From Adineta vaga (Eukaryota > Rotifera), in contig CP075494.1 in assembly GCA_021613535.1 (NCBI GenBank), positions 11,718,001 through 11,782,000 on the forward strand: a DNA stretch of 64,000 bases, read 5' to 3'. The translations under genes and the position numbers were made by a program. Position 1 is the first letter of the stretch, and each line of letters starts with the position of its first letter. This document shows positions 36,865 to 49,137 of the stretch, piece by piece. Under the pieces are notes generated by a model. That model was not told where the DNA came from and searched no databases. It saw nothing but the letters and a program-made list of their open reading frames with translations.

Positions 36865-39236
36865 CTATTCACTAGGTCCACTATGTTCATCCATCATAGA
36901 TCGAAAACGACATAGTTCGATCAGAGATATGTTTTGATTTGTTAGTCGTAATGAATCCTGTTGAAGTAATGATAGAATCTGTTGTGTATCACCTGCTTTT
37001 ATATAGCTGTGAAGATAAACTAAACTTCGACCATCACACCCATCTAGAAGCCGAAGTATCTGGACGAGTCTATGCTCAGTCAGCCATTGTTGGACTTGGA
37101 ATTGTGACCATGCTGAAATCTTTCGAGACGAAGATGTCCCGGTCGTTCGAGCCTCTTCAATGTGAATGTTCACTGTCGATTGGATAGGTGCGGTGTTGGT
37201 TTCATGGTTATCGTTGGCTCTGAGTTCTTTCATCAACATTTCCATTGCACGATCAAAGTCATATTTTGTAAAGTCAACATACAATAGTTGACCGATCAGA
37301 AATAACAACCAACCATCGGGTTTGTAATGCTTTTGCATGAGAACAGGAACAATTTGACGTTGTCGTTGAAATGCATAATGTGCTTCTGCTCGACAAAAGT
37401 TACTCTTTCGATATTGTTCACTCATACAGATAATGATTGTTTGTGATCGATCGATGGCTTGTGCCATTGCATCCATGACATTACCATGCATTTGATCAAA
37501 GTCGATCCATACTCGATAGTTTCGTCGAATGAGTTCATCATAGAGCTGTTTACAAAGTACTTTATCTTTGTGCGAATAGCTGATCATGAAATCGAAAGTG
37601 TCTTTGGGTGAGATGTCGTCATTGTTAGGATGATGCTGTTGATTGATCTGGAGATTCCAAAGAATACCAGTGGTTGCTTTTCGTATCTGTTCATCATCCG
37701 ATTGTTTTGACAAGTGAGATAATTTCTCGATGAATGTTGAATTGGAAAGAAGTTGTTGTTGAATATCATGATTGAATGAAAGTGCCCAGATAATATCGAA
37801 AACAATTGGATATTGGTCAGACATATCAATAATAAGTATTAGTTTATTTGAATATGCCGTTCTTTCTTGTATACTATCATTTTTTGATAAAATTTGAAAA
37901 CCTAGAACCAAATAGAAAATTCATTTCAATCTATATTGATAGAAAAATAGTTATCAATGTATATATGTTGCAATTCGGTGTACATTTTTAAAGATCAAGT
38001 ACCTTTTAACATATATTCTAGTGGTATTTGTCGAAACACTTTCGATACACATTTCCATGCTTCTTCCATTATTTGAAAGAAATAATCATTAATATTATCA
38101 GCAATCTTTAAATCTTTCAATTGATCCTCTGAAAGAGTTTCACCAAGTATGCAATATCCACATAAACAAACTTCATCATTTAGTGCAAGTTCAGCCACAG
38201 ATACGATTGTGTCTCGTACAGTAGTATTTGAACGAAAGAACCAATTTACGTTCTGACTTTGAACGATAGTTAATAAAATCATCAAAATTGAATCGATTAA
38301 AGTTGTTTCATCATTTGATCGGATGGATTTTGTTTGACCATAAAATTGTTTATGAGCAATAATACGAATAAGATCTTCTATGTGATTACATGTAATTTGT
38401 TCCGTTGGAAAAATGATTTTTAAGTGTGTTCGTTGTTTTCCATCCCACCAAAAACATTCGGAAAGCAAGCCAGTAAGCTGTGCAATACATCCAAGTAAAT
38501 TTTTATTCCACGACTTTACGGTATGACTATGAAAACGGATGATTTCCAGATAATCATCGTAGAGAAAAGAAATCATTTGATCGGCAGTGTATGGAAAAGA
38601 AGAAAGTTTTCTAATCTTGTAAGTATATGTATAAAATGTGCATGTTTTCAAATAAAACAACAATTTGCTTGTGAACATCGACTCTGACAAATGTAATTGC
38701 CGAAGTTGGGTGAGATAAAACTTATGCGTTTCGTTCATGATACAATTGTGGATGATATATTGATCAATATGATCAACAACGGATGGCACGTTATGTTGTG
38801 GATTTTCATAAAGAAAATACGAGTAATTATCGAGCCAAAGACTAACAAAGGTAATAAATAAATCATTCTGATCGTTTGTTTCATCGATTTGTCTGCATAT
38901 AGATTTAATTTGATCAACAGTTACACAGAAAAGAAGTGTTGTCTTATGAGTAGCGTCAATATCATCATTATTGAAAATAAGTTTCTTATTGAAGATTGCA
39001 ACATTATGAAATAATTCCACATATGAATATTCTTCCAATCGTTGGCGATCATTTTCACTCAATAGTTTCCACATCCACCTTTCCACAATCAACAATGATT
39101 CATATGATTGATTAATAAATGATGACAATGACTCGTCAGTTTGTTGTTTAAAAATTAGGTTTAATTGTTGAATAGTGTCGATTGAGATATGACATGCTTC
39201 CAACGATGAAACAAGTTCATTAAAAGTATTATTCAT
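36865..39236 (-). CDS. ARM-TIR-SAM protein, candidate NADase (copy A)
   Basis: Two exons (39236-38003 and 37901-36865, intron 101 nt) give 756 residues. Residues 1-411 are an all-helical region; 412-510 look armadillo-like (ATTGILWNLQIN). The TIR domain spans about 514-623 (FDFMISYSHKDK, BB-loop region WIDFDQMHGN). The putative catalytic glutamate is E574 in NFCRAEAHYAF, at the position used by NAD-cleaving TIRs such as SARM1. A SAM-like domain follows (about 685-745; VQQWL ... DGRSLVYL). The same domains occur in SARM1 but in the order ARM-SAM-SAM-TIR, so this is a rearranged architecture. An upstream in-frame ATG at 39299 exists; 39236 was chosen because copy B starts at the equivalent place. 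No signal peptide. A role in innate immunity or NAD signalling is inferred. Confidence 0.8.
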
Positions 39237-39640
39237 CGTCTTTCGTTCTTTCTGAAATGGTATCATATAATGTGTCTCAAATAAATATATTAGTTTCATC
39301 GATATTTGTGCATATGAATATTATTTTTACTTTCGTCATTTTGACTACAATTATACATGCGCATTACCTGTCACTCGATATTTCTGTCAACATATTATCG
39401 ATCTTCGAGCACTATTTGGAATACGATTGACGAACATTCTTTCTTTTTTTCATTCATCAAAAAAGACTCTTATGTCGTCATACGACATTCATTTGTATTA
39501 GTCTTATACATAAAATGACGATTGAATTGAATAAATTAAAAAGAATGACACAGTTTTTCTGTATACTTTGTTTGAATACTGACGTCATTTCGAAAAGAGA
39601 GAAACATTTTGATGTTGTATAGAAAACTAAGATTATCAAT

Positions 39641-42064
39641 TTATTTCTTTGTAATATTCTCGTTCGTTGATGACACAACATCTACTTTATCTTTCTGTTC
39701 AGAGTTTGTTGCTGACTGATTGTATTTTTGTTGATGCATCAATGATTGAAAACGCGACAGTTCAACCAATGATACACTTTCATTCAGTCGACGAATACTA
39801 TCTTCTTGAAGTAATGATAGTACTACGGATGATTGACCATGTTTCACGTATTTATACAAATGAATCAAACTTCGACCATCGTAATCATTCAAAAGACGAG
39901 ATAGTTGAACAAGTTGATGATCGATCAACCACTGTTGAACTTGTACTTTTGTCCATTCTAGCATTAGATGAGGCTTTGCTGCAGTTGATGGTACTCGAAC
40001 GGATGAAAAAATGGCTGGAATAGAAGTTACACTAGTTGTCTCTTGCTTTGATGGAACAAGTGTAATGTTGGTTCCACGATTATCGTTGGCTCTGAGTTCT
40101 TTCATCAACATTTCCATTGCACGATCAAAGTCATATTTTGTAAAGTCAACATACAATAGTTGACCGATCAGAAATAACAACCAACCATCGGGTTTGTAGT
40201 GCTTTTGCATGAGAACAGGAACAATTTGACGTTGTCGTTGAAATGCATAATGTGCTTCAGCTCGACAAAAGTTACTCTTTCGATATTGTTCACTCATACA
40301 GATGATGATTGTTTGTGATCGATCGATGGCTTGTGCCATTGCATCCATGACATTACCGTGCATTTGATCAAAGTCGATCCATACTCGATAGTTTCGTCGA
40401 ATGAGTTCATCATAGAGCTGTTTACAAAGTACTTTATCTTTGTGCGAATAGCTGATCATGAAATCGAAAGTGTCTTTGGGTGAGATGTCGTCATTGTTAG
40501 GATGATGCTGTTGATTGATCTGGAGATTCCAAAGAATACCAGTGGTTGCTTTTCGTATCTGTTCATCATCAGATTGTTTTGACAAGTGAGATAATTTCTC
40601 GATGAATGTTGAATTGGAAAGAAGTTGTTGTTGAATATCATGATTGAATGAAAGTGCCCAGATAATATCGAAAACAGTTGGATATTGATCAGACATATCA
40701 ATGAATAGTAGAATCTTTTTCGATTTGGCTGTACCCTCTTGAATGAAATCATTTTTGGATAAGTTAAGAAAACCTAGCATGAATTATATATAAACTTCAT
40801 GCATTTATAACAGTTTTCAATATTATTTACCTTTTAGGAAATAAGAAATTGGTATTTGTTTAAATTTCTTTGCGGGATTTTGCCATGCTTGTTCTAACAT
40901 ATTAAAGAATAGAATTTTTATACTATCAGCAATTTTTAGCTCTTTTAAATGTTCTTCTGTGAGTACTTCACTTAATATTCCATATGTGCATAAATATATT
41001 CTGAAATAGACTGGTGTTTCTGCTAATTCCAGAAGAACATTTGGTAATTGTACGATAGAGCGAAAAAACCAATTGATATTATGTGTATGTATAATATTCA
41101 TTAGAAAGAGCAGTACAGAATCCATTAAAATTGTTTCATCATTATACCATTGTCTCATAAGTAGTTTGTAAAATGGTTCATATTCGATAATACGAAATAA
41201 TGCTTGTATGTATTCGCAGAGTACTTTTTCTGTTGAAAATAAATCTTTTATTTTAATTCCTTGACCTCCATCCCACCAAAGAAATGCACGCATAAAACCG
41301 ATCAGATGGGTAATACAAGCAAGTAGCTCTTTACTCCAGAACTCAACAGTAGAACTTTGTACTTGTATCATCTGTAGATATCCATCTGTCATATGTTTCA
41401 AAATCTGTTCTACATTGCAATTGAAAATCGTTGGATTCGTATAAAAATAAGCATTCAATGACAATGGACATGTTTTCATGTAGAATAATTGTTTAGATGT
41501 AAATATCGTTGGTGACAACTGTATTTGACGAAGTTGACTAAGATAAAATTGAAATTTCCTACTAAGAAGAAAATTCTGTCCAATATATTCATTTATATGA
41601 ACAATAATAGGTATTTGTTTTAATTGAGGATATTCATGAACCAAATACGAAAGATTTTCAAACCAATAATTAGCGCAAGTAATGAATGGATGGTTATCAT
41701 CATCAGTTTTCTCAATTCGATCAAATATTGTATTGATTAATTCAATAGATTCAGGAAGGAGAAGTGATATTTTAATCTCATCTTTAATATCATCTTGTTC
41801 AAAAATTAAATTCTTATTAAATAATGCCAAAGTTTCAAAAAGTTTCAAACAATATGGTTGATGAAACCAATCATTCGAACTTTCAGTCAATATTTTCCAT
41901 ATTTTATGTTCTAACCGCACTAATGACTCATTTACTTGTGTAACGAATACCGGTAAAGATTGTTCAACGTGTTGTTTGAAAATCAATGTTAATTGTTGAA
42001 GAACATCAGTACATGCAGAAGATATATTTATTTCAGTAATAAGTTGCTCAAAGGTTGCTTGCAT
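39641..42064 (-). CDS. ARM-TIR-SAM protein, candidate NADase (copy B)
   Basis: Two exons (42064-40831 and 40773-39641) with the same exon-1 length and phase as copy A give 788 residues. The N-terminal 411 residues are clearly homologous to A but strongly diverged (e.g. LIFKQHVEQSLPVFV against LIFKQQTDESLSSFI). By contrast the ARM-like/TIR part is almost identical, with one residue changed from MSDQYP through ELRANDN. E574 in NFCRAEAHYAF is kept. The SAM-like domain (EWTKVQVQQWLIDHQL) is diverged again, and the tail is about 30 residues longer. It lies 400 bases upstream of copy A in the same orientation: a tandem duplication. Confidence 0.8.
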
Positions 42065-42424
42065 GTTTTTGTAGCACGTATTGATTATTTTAAAGCATAG
42101 ATATATACGTTCTTTGTTCGATTAGTTCGATGCGCACGGACAGATACGATCGTATTTTATACACCTACATATTTCCACAATATGTGTCACAATCATTATT
42201 AGTTATTCATGCGTATCTAATTGTTCGATATGGAAATAAGAGACAAAATAGTATGACTCATACTTAGAACAAAGCGGTTTTGTTAGTTGACGAGATTTAA
42301 AAGTAAGATTGTATTATATGCACTGAATCGACATATTCATACATGTGTACGCAAATAAGAAATCATATAGAACAAGAACAGAAGAAAACACAATCGTATA
42401 AAACAAAAATCAGAATTTTATTGA

Positions 42425-43943
42425 CTAATTTGTTGATGCTCGTTTCGCTGTTGGTATTAATGATTGCTGTTGTTGTTGCTGCTGCTGCTGTTGCATCTGA
42501 GTACATTCAGAACAGTACCATTTTCCTTTTGGCGGTGTAATAATACCAACACAAGGATAATGAAACCATTCCCGACGGCATGCCTGATTATCACATGCAA
42601 TCATATCTCCATAACTCATTTCATTACAAAAGCAATATCGGCGTTCATCAATCGTTTGCCCTGGAAAGTTTGATAGAACATTTGCTGAATCAAAACCACC
42701 ATTAGTTTCATCATCGAATAGATTTGGTGATGCTGTTTGGTTTGGTAATTGAAAATAATCAGCTGTTGACGGATTATTCGATTGTAAATTTGATGCTGAT
42801 GATGATTCATCACTATCACTTGGTGGCAGAATATGATGTAATGGATGAGATTGATATGAATCATTAAGAAATGGATTACGTGTTGCACTTCGTTTTCGAT
42901 GTTTGCCAATATTATTAGATGATGATATACCTTGTAGACGTTTTCGACCACGTGTTGATCCAGATGGATTTGATAGAAGACGTTGTGGATGTTGTTTACG
43001 ATTGAATAATGACGAAGAATTAGATGGAAGTAGACCTGTATCATAAAAATGCATTTTGAAAAAGAAAATACAATTGGTAAGTAATCTTACCCGATGATAA
43101 ACGACGAGAATGTGATGACATTAAATAACTTAATGTTGATTGACTTGTATAATCATCATGTATTGAACTGGACATGGTAATATCATCAAGTGGATCAAAG
43201 AATGGTTCCGTATCCAAAAGAGATGGATCGATATTACCTTGAATAAGAGAAAACAATTTATACGTATGATTATATCTTTGATGACATACTATTTTCGCCA
43301 GCCATATTATCATATTCATTGAAACCTTCGCTTGCAAATCCTAGAAGATAGTTTGTACATGATTAATTGTTGATTTTTAAGAAGAAATAAACAAACGTTT
43401 TTCTAATGTTTCTGTTATTCCTGAGTAATCTGCTTCTAATTCCATTTTAAATTTATTTAAATCATTCTCCAATTTTTTATAATAACGTTCAACAATATCA
43501 TGAGAATCATTAGCTAAATTTGCTTTTGCTTGTGTTGCTTTGAATAATTGCTGATGTCTTTCAACAAGTTTATCATATTCAATTTGTTTTTGTTGTTGTG
43601 CAGCTAATTGCTCTGGTGTTAATTGTTGTTCACTGGTTTCAGTCATAGATTCTTCAATCGTACTAGTTAAACGATGTGTATTAATTTTTGATCGTGTTGG
43701 AGAAAGGGAAGATTGCTGTTGATATTGACGATAACTAGTAAGAAATTGTGATGCATCTTCTTCTAATTGAGCAAATTCAGCTTGAATTTTTAAATCATTT
43801 TCACGCATGAGAGTTAATTTTTCACGCATTATTTCTGGTAAAGGATCGAGTACTATCATCAGAAAATATGTATAAATTACAAATAGAATGAGGAAAAATA
43901 TACAATTCAACTTACATTCAAGATAATCTTCGAGATAATGCAT
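42425..43943 (-). CDS. ING3: Inhibitor of growth protein 3 (PHD finger)
   Basis: Five exons (43943-43916, 43852-43397, 43340-43290, 43237-43091, 43035-42425) give 430 residues against about 418 in vertebrates. The N-terminus [14 protein letters not shown] and the block [20 protein letters not shown] match ING3. A low-complexity Ser/Asn linker follows. The C-terminal PHD finger has the Cys4-His-Cys3 pattern ([31 protein letters not shown]) that binds methylated H3K4. ING3 is a subunit of the NuA4/TIP60 acetyltransferase complex in the nucleus. Oddities: a polyglutamine run of about 11 and a short basic tail after the PHD finger, and a weak donor (GTTTGT) at the end of exon 2. The ATG at 43943 was chosen because it matches the family's usual start. 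Confidence 0.9.
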
Positions 43944-44419
43944 TGTGATTAAAGTAATGTATATTAATTTATAGTTCAATAGGATTGTCTAATCTATTAA
44001 CACAAGATAGATATTAACAAACAATTTATTTATTGTGATTTATTTATCAAAGTAAGAAAGATATTTATCGACTATATTTCAAGAAAACGAGTAAACTGGA
44101 TATGAATGTTCCAAAAAGGGGAAAAATGATATGATCGTGATGTGTCAAAGACATCAAATCGAAATGTTATTGGTATTTTTATTTGCCAATCAGTTAGTTA
44201 CCTATAGCGTCATCTATTTCTATCTCGCGAAAGAAATTGTCATTTTTCTTAATCTAGTTGTAAAAGAATTCAAAATAAAAATCTTAGAATCGAATATTTC
44301 AGAATCATTAGCGACATAATTATGATTCGTTCAATCTCGTAAACACATTTGTTCTCATCGGATTTTGTCTTTTGCATGCAATCAATAGACTACACATCAC
44401 TTAATTGAAAAAAATTCCA

Positions 44420-45481
44420 ATGACTTTAACTATAATTCATCGAACTACTCGCCAAAATCAACACATATTGTTCTCTATTCTTCGTAATTCATCTTCGTCA
44501 TCATCCAGTCAAACAACAAATCGTTGGAAACGTCTTGCTTATCAAATAAGTGGTGGTCTATTAACAGCTGGAACATTAGGTTATACTTGGGCATATTCTC
44601 AAGCTATTCATGCATCCGGTAATAAAGCACATTTAGTTCCTTTACCTTGGTCGTTTAGTGGTCCATTTGATTCTCTTGATCATGCATCTGTTCGTCGTGG
44701 TTTCGAAGTTTACAAGCAAGTTTGTGCTGCTTGTCATTCAATGAAATTTCTTGCCTATCGTCATTTGGTTGGAGTTACACATACAGAAGCAGAAGTAAAA
44801 GCAATTGCTGCGCAAGATCAAATTACTGATGGACCTGATGATCAAGGAAATATGTTTCAAAGACCAGGAAAACTTACGGATTATATGCCATCACCTTATC
44901 CAAATGATAAAGTTTGTCTATTTGAATATTCATATATATATATATATAATACTTTCGAAATGGTTTCTTTTTTAGGCAGCTAAAGCTGGTAATGGAGGTG
45001 CTTTACCACCCGATCTTTCGCTTATTACTCTTGGTAAATTTGAATTATGATAATCATGTTCGAATAATAAATGTTTTCATCGATGTTTTGTTTTGTAGGC
45101 CGTGAAGATGGTTGCAATTATGTGTTCAATTTATTAACTGGCTATCAAGATCAACCTGCTGGTGTTAAAGGTGAACCCGGTTTACATTATAATCCATATT
45201 TTAGTGGTGGTTGGATAGCAATGGCTAAACAATTATATGACGATCAAATCGAATATTCAGATGGCACAAAAGCAACTGAATCGCAATTAGCTAAAGATAT
45301 TACTGAATTTCTTAAATGGTCAGCTGAACGTGATCATGATGATCGTAAAAAATTGGCTATTAAAGCTATTCTTATATTTGTTCCATTGATTGTATTATCT
45401 TATCATTGGAAACGTGTTAAATGGGCTTCACTCAAATCGAGAAAGATTGCTTTCTACAGACCTAAACCAAAAAATGATTAA
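44420..45481 (+). CDS. CYC1: Cytochrome c1, heme protein of complex III
   Basis: Three exons (44420-44911, 44976-45033, 45099-45481) give 310 residues. A Ser- and basic-rich presequence is followed by a hydrophobic sorting segment (ISGGLLTAGTLGYTWAY), as in the bipartite mitochondrial targeting signal. Heme attachment is at CAACH in VYKQVCAACHSM; PPDLS and the region around the axial Met are present, and a C-terminal TM anchor (IKAILIFVPLIVLSYHW) precedes the matrix tail. It carries electrons from the Rieske protein to cytochrome c in the inner membrane. First ATG of the frame used; the three intron phases are consistent. Confidence 0.95.
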
Positions 45482-45702
45482 CTGATATAATACCAGTTTT
45501 CTATATATTTTTTTTCTTTTCTTCCCTTTCCGTAGAAGTAAATTTTGATTCTGTTTCTTTTTGCCTCGTTTAACAAGTCAATCATGGACGAGAGCAATTT
45601 CAGTTTAGTTTTTTTTTTCCATTTTCAACAACAAAGAAAAAAGAAAGAATATATAATACGTGATTCATTTTTCTTTTCATTATGTGTGAATATTTTAGAA
45701 CC

Positions 45703-46712
45703 ATGCCATGGTATTGGCCATTCAAACATAATGATGAAATACATTCATCATTGATTCAAGGTATCAATGATGATACATTATTGTTAATCTTTATCATTGC
45801 TGGTTTGATTGGACTTTGGATTTATTATACAAGGTAAGCATTACCAATTCGAAGTATCGAGATGTATTGATTTTCTTCGATTAGACGACAACGTGCGAAT
45901 ATGATTCATCCAGATAATCGACAAGATGTTGAATTGTTACGACAACGGAGTCAAGATCATGGTGATTCAACGAGTCAGACGAGACGTAGTGGACGATCTC
46001 CACAAGATATATGTCCAATTTGTCTAAATGATCAATCAGTTTTAACTGTTGAAACGAATTGTGGACATTCATTTTGTGGTTTGTAAACTAAAATTTGATT
46101 ATATGTTTTCATATTTCTTTTGTCAATATAGGTAAATGTATAATTGCTTATTGGAAATTTCAATCAAATTGGATGAGTGGATTGAAATGTCCTGTATGTC
46201 GACAATCCGTACGTTTTTATGCATTTTAATTTATCAATTATCATTGAGTAGAGAAACTTTGTTTATAGGTTACAGTGCTTCTCACATGTTTTACTACTGA
46301 AGAACAAGCAACAGCTAATAGTGGTGATCGTCAATTGGTTGTCGCTGATGTAAAAGATTTCAATCGACGATTTTCTGGTGCTCCTCGAACAGTAAATTAT
46401 TTCTATGATATATCTATCTTTCTATAAACTATAACTTTGTTTCTTTTTCAGTGGCTTGAATATTTTCATGATATTCCAGTTTTAATTCCACACATTATTC
46501 GTCAAATTTTTACATCAGAAGGTTTAGCATTGGCTTATCGTCTACGAACGTTCCTTGTACTTGTAACAGTTATCGCATATGTTATCTCACCATTAGATAT
46601 CTTACCGGAAAGTTTATTAGGTATTTTCGGTTTAGTGGATGATTTTCTTATTGTTCTTTGCACAGCTCTCTATTTCGTGATAGCTTTTCGACAAAGTTTA
46701 GCACGTGGATAA
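45703..46712 (+). CDS. RNF170: RING-type E3 ubiquitin ligase RNF170
   Basis: Five exons (45703-45833, 45885-46078, 46132-46208, 46269-46391, 46452-46712) give 261 residues, close to the 258 of the vertebrate protein. An N-terminal TM helix (LLLIFIIAGLIGLWIYY) precedes the RING finger (CPICLNDQ, TNCGHSFCGKC, LKCPVCRQ). Then come a DUF1232-type region and two further TM helices (FLVLVTVIAYVISPLDILPE, FLIVLCTALYFVI). In vertebrates it is an ER membrane ligase that ubiquitinates activated IP3 receptors. Intron phases all agree. The end of exon 2 uses a GTTTGT donor. Confidence 0.9.
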
Positions 46713-47467
46713 ATTTATTCACTTTTTTTTTTATCTAGTGATGTTATTGCTTTTTTTGTAATTTGACATGTTTGGTTTTCTTTATAGACGAGACTTACAT
46801 AAAATGATAGTGTCATTAATAGATATTCTTCATCAATCTGAACTTATTGTTAGCTCGAAATATTTAGTGAGATACGAGAAGGACGTCATGAGAAGAAAAT
46901 CAAAGAGTTCGTTAAAGATCGATTGATTTCAATAATAATGAAATCAAAAAATACATTCATTCTAAAACTATTGAATAAGGACGATATCATTGTATAACAG
47001 CATTATCTAATTTCAGCGAGTAGGTTGCCTTTCGTCCATTGTCAACTAATAATATAACAAATTTAGCAAGATTTCTTTAACGTCTTAGTGCATGTACATG
47101 TCATTATTGTGTGTATCTAAGCTATCATCATAAAACAGCAGAATTTTTTTGCAGTGAAGAATTAAATAATCCTACTGTCGCACGATTAAGTTCATGTATT
47201 GTAGGTAATTATTCAGATAAATAACTTGAAAGTTATTTGATAGAGAAAACAATTGAAATTTTTAAACAAATGAATAAATGTCAAATGATTCTGTCTGATG
47301 ATGTACTCATTGAAAATACTCAAGCTGTTCATTTTATCGAAAAAAAATTATTTTCAACAATCTTTTTAAGTCATAATGGTTACGAATGTAAAGATGGTTT
47401 GATGGGAAGTTGATTTATAAATAAATTGAAATAAAAAGGACAGAAAAATAGAGTTGAAAGTTGCTTT
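46713..47467. other. Intergenic, no convincing gene
   Basis: Contains scattered protein-like scraps on the plus strand (47160-47370) broken by stops. No family recognised, so not called as a pseudogene. Confidence 0.4.
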
Positions 47468-48869
47468 TTAAAAGTGTCCCGATGCTGAAGCGACATTTCC
47501 ACAGATATTTTTTGTCGAGATTGTATATGTATCCATACTTGATGCATGATTGGTGTTAACAAGGTTAAATTGAACTGAACAAGAATAATTACCTGGTGGT
47601 AATTGGCCACTTGCAATAAAAAAATAATAGTATATCGCTGAACTATCAGTTGTGTGGTTAAAATCAATTGTTGGGAAGTAACTGCTATATGCGTTCGCAT
47701 AGGTTGGATTATCTGTTAGTGGAACAGTTATTTTCACTGCTAATTCAGTAGTAGTCATATTTGTTTGAAACACAAGTTGTTCATCACAAAAGTAGGCGTT
47801 ACAGGAGTTAATACCAGTGTAGGTTATAAGACCAGGCGCTACTGGAGAATTCGACTAGAACAGAAGACAATGTGTGGGAAAATAAAAAGAAATCGTTTAT
47901 ACTAAAGATGAAGTGCCAGATCCTGATCCAGATGCATTTATACTTGTTCCGGAAGCTAAATTTGAAAAGATTATAGGTAGATAATTTGAAATTACAATTT
48001 CATCTTGCTTACCCGATGTCTTCCAAAGAATGAGAATAGGAACAATGGCAAGTAAACTTAGTAAAAGTCCTAAGAAAACACCAAGTGTTGTATATCGACA
48101 TTGAAGCGATCTATAAAACAAAGAATCTGTCGAAATCATTTGGTAAAACCCGTCGAATATGCAAAATATTTTCTAAAAAATCTTTCTTGAGTTCAAGTGC
48201 TTGATATAAATCTCTGTGTGAATTGCTCGTGATCAGTTTCAAGCAGACATACAAAAATTCAATCAATAAAAGAAGAATACAAATAGTCCTTTCTTATTTG
48301 AAATTAATGTATCAATAGGTTTTCTTCTCCGATTGAAAAGTTCATTTATTTAATAATTCGAACTTCTTTGTTTTGAGTGCAAAATCCAAATGAAACTTTA
48401 CAGTTAAGAGACATTTCTAGCACCAAACATATATCCTAATCGAAACATTTAAAATTGAACAGGATTTCGATGGATGTATGAATAGCTTTTCAACAATCTA
48501 TTGTCACTTACGTTAGACATGATAAGCAGCCTGGTTTCAATGAACTTCGTCGTCTATTTGTTTTCTCAGCATCGTGACGAATCCAATTTTGTGATGGAGA
48601 AGTTGGTGAATCGATAAGACGCGGAGTAGAATGATTTGTTGTTGAAAATATATCTGTTAATGTTCTTTGTGTACCATTTTCTGGCGTCACTTTTCGAAAA
48701 TTATTTGTCAAACCAAGTTTTGCTGTATATTGTTTTAAAGCTAATTCAGCACTTGTAGGACTTTGCTGAGCATGATATCCTACTGATGGTGAAGATGTTT
48801 CATCCTAAAAGATATTTTATTATTCTTCTCATTTCATACAAGCATTGTTTAACTTACCCAGACTGACAT
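47468..48869 (-). CDS. Type II single-pass membrane protein of unknown function
   Basis: Four exons (48869-48858, 48804-48512, 48110-47903, 47854-47468) join in phase to 299 residues. Residues 1-100 are a Ser/Thr/Pro-rich cytoplasmic part ending in a Cys-containing motif (KPGCLSCLT). One TM helix follows (TLGVFLGLLLSLLAIVPILIL), then a Ser/Gly stretch and an extracellular domain of about 130 residues with N-glycosylation sites (NMT, NHT, NYS) and a few cysteines (NSCNAYFC, NICGN). The extracellular part has alternating hydrophobic residues suggestive of a beta-sandwich. I do not recognise the family. The first exon holds only MSVW. Confidence 0.7.
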
Positions 48870-49137
48870 ATTCGGAAAAAAAATGAAACGACATCATATG
48901 ACAATAAAATATTTATACAATCTTGATTAATGAGATGTACCAGATGATTTTTTACTATGTATTCTTTGTTTATTTATTTTGCTTTTAGTCGAAGATAAAA
49001 AGAATTTTTTTACAAAAAAAAGGGCTGATGTAACTAAATATGAAAAAAAAGTATCGAAGAGTATTTGTCCTCAAATATACATTTTACATTTAAACAGAAA
49101 AGAAGAAGAAGAGAAACTGCAACAAATCTAATTTGTT

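Noticed and set aside
43041-43044. Alternative minus-strand frames overlapping ING3 (rich in I/H/Q)
   Set aside because: Out-of-frame readings of the low-complexity linker of ING3.
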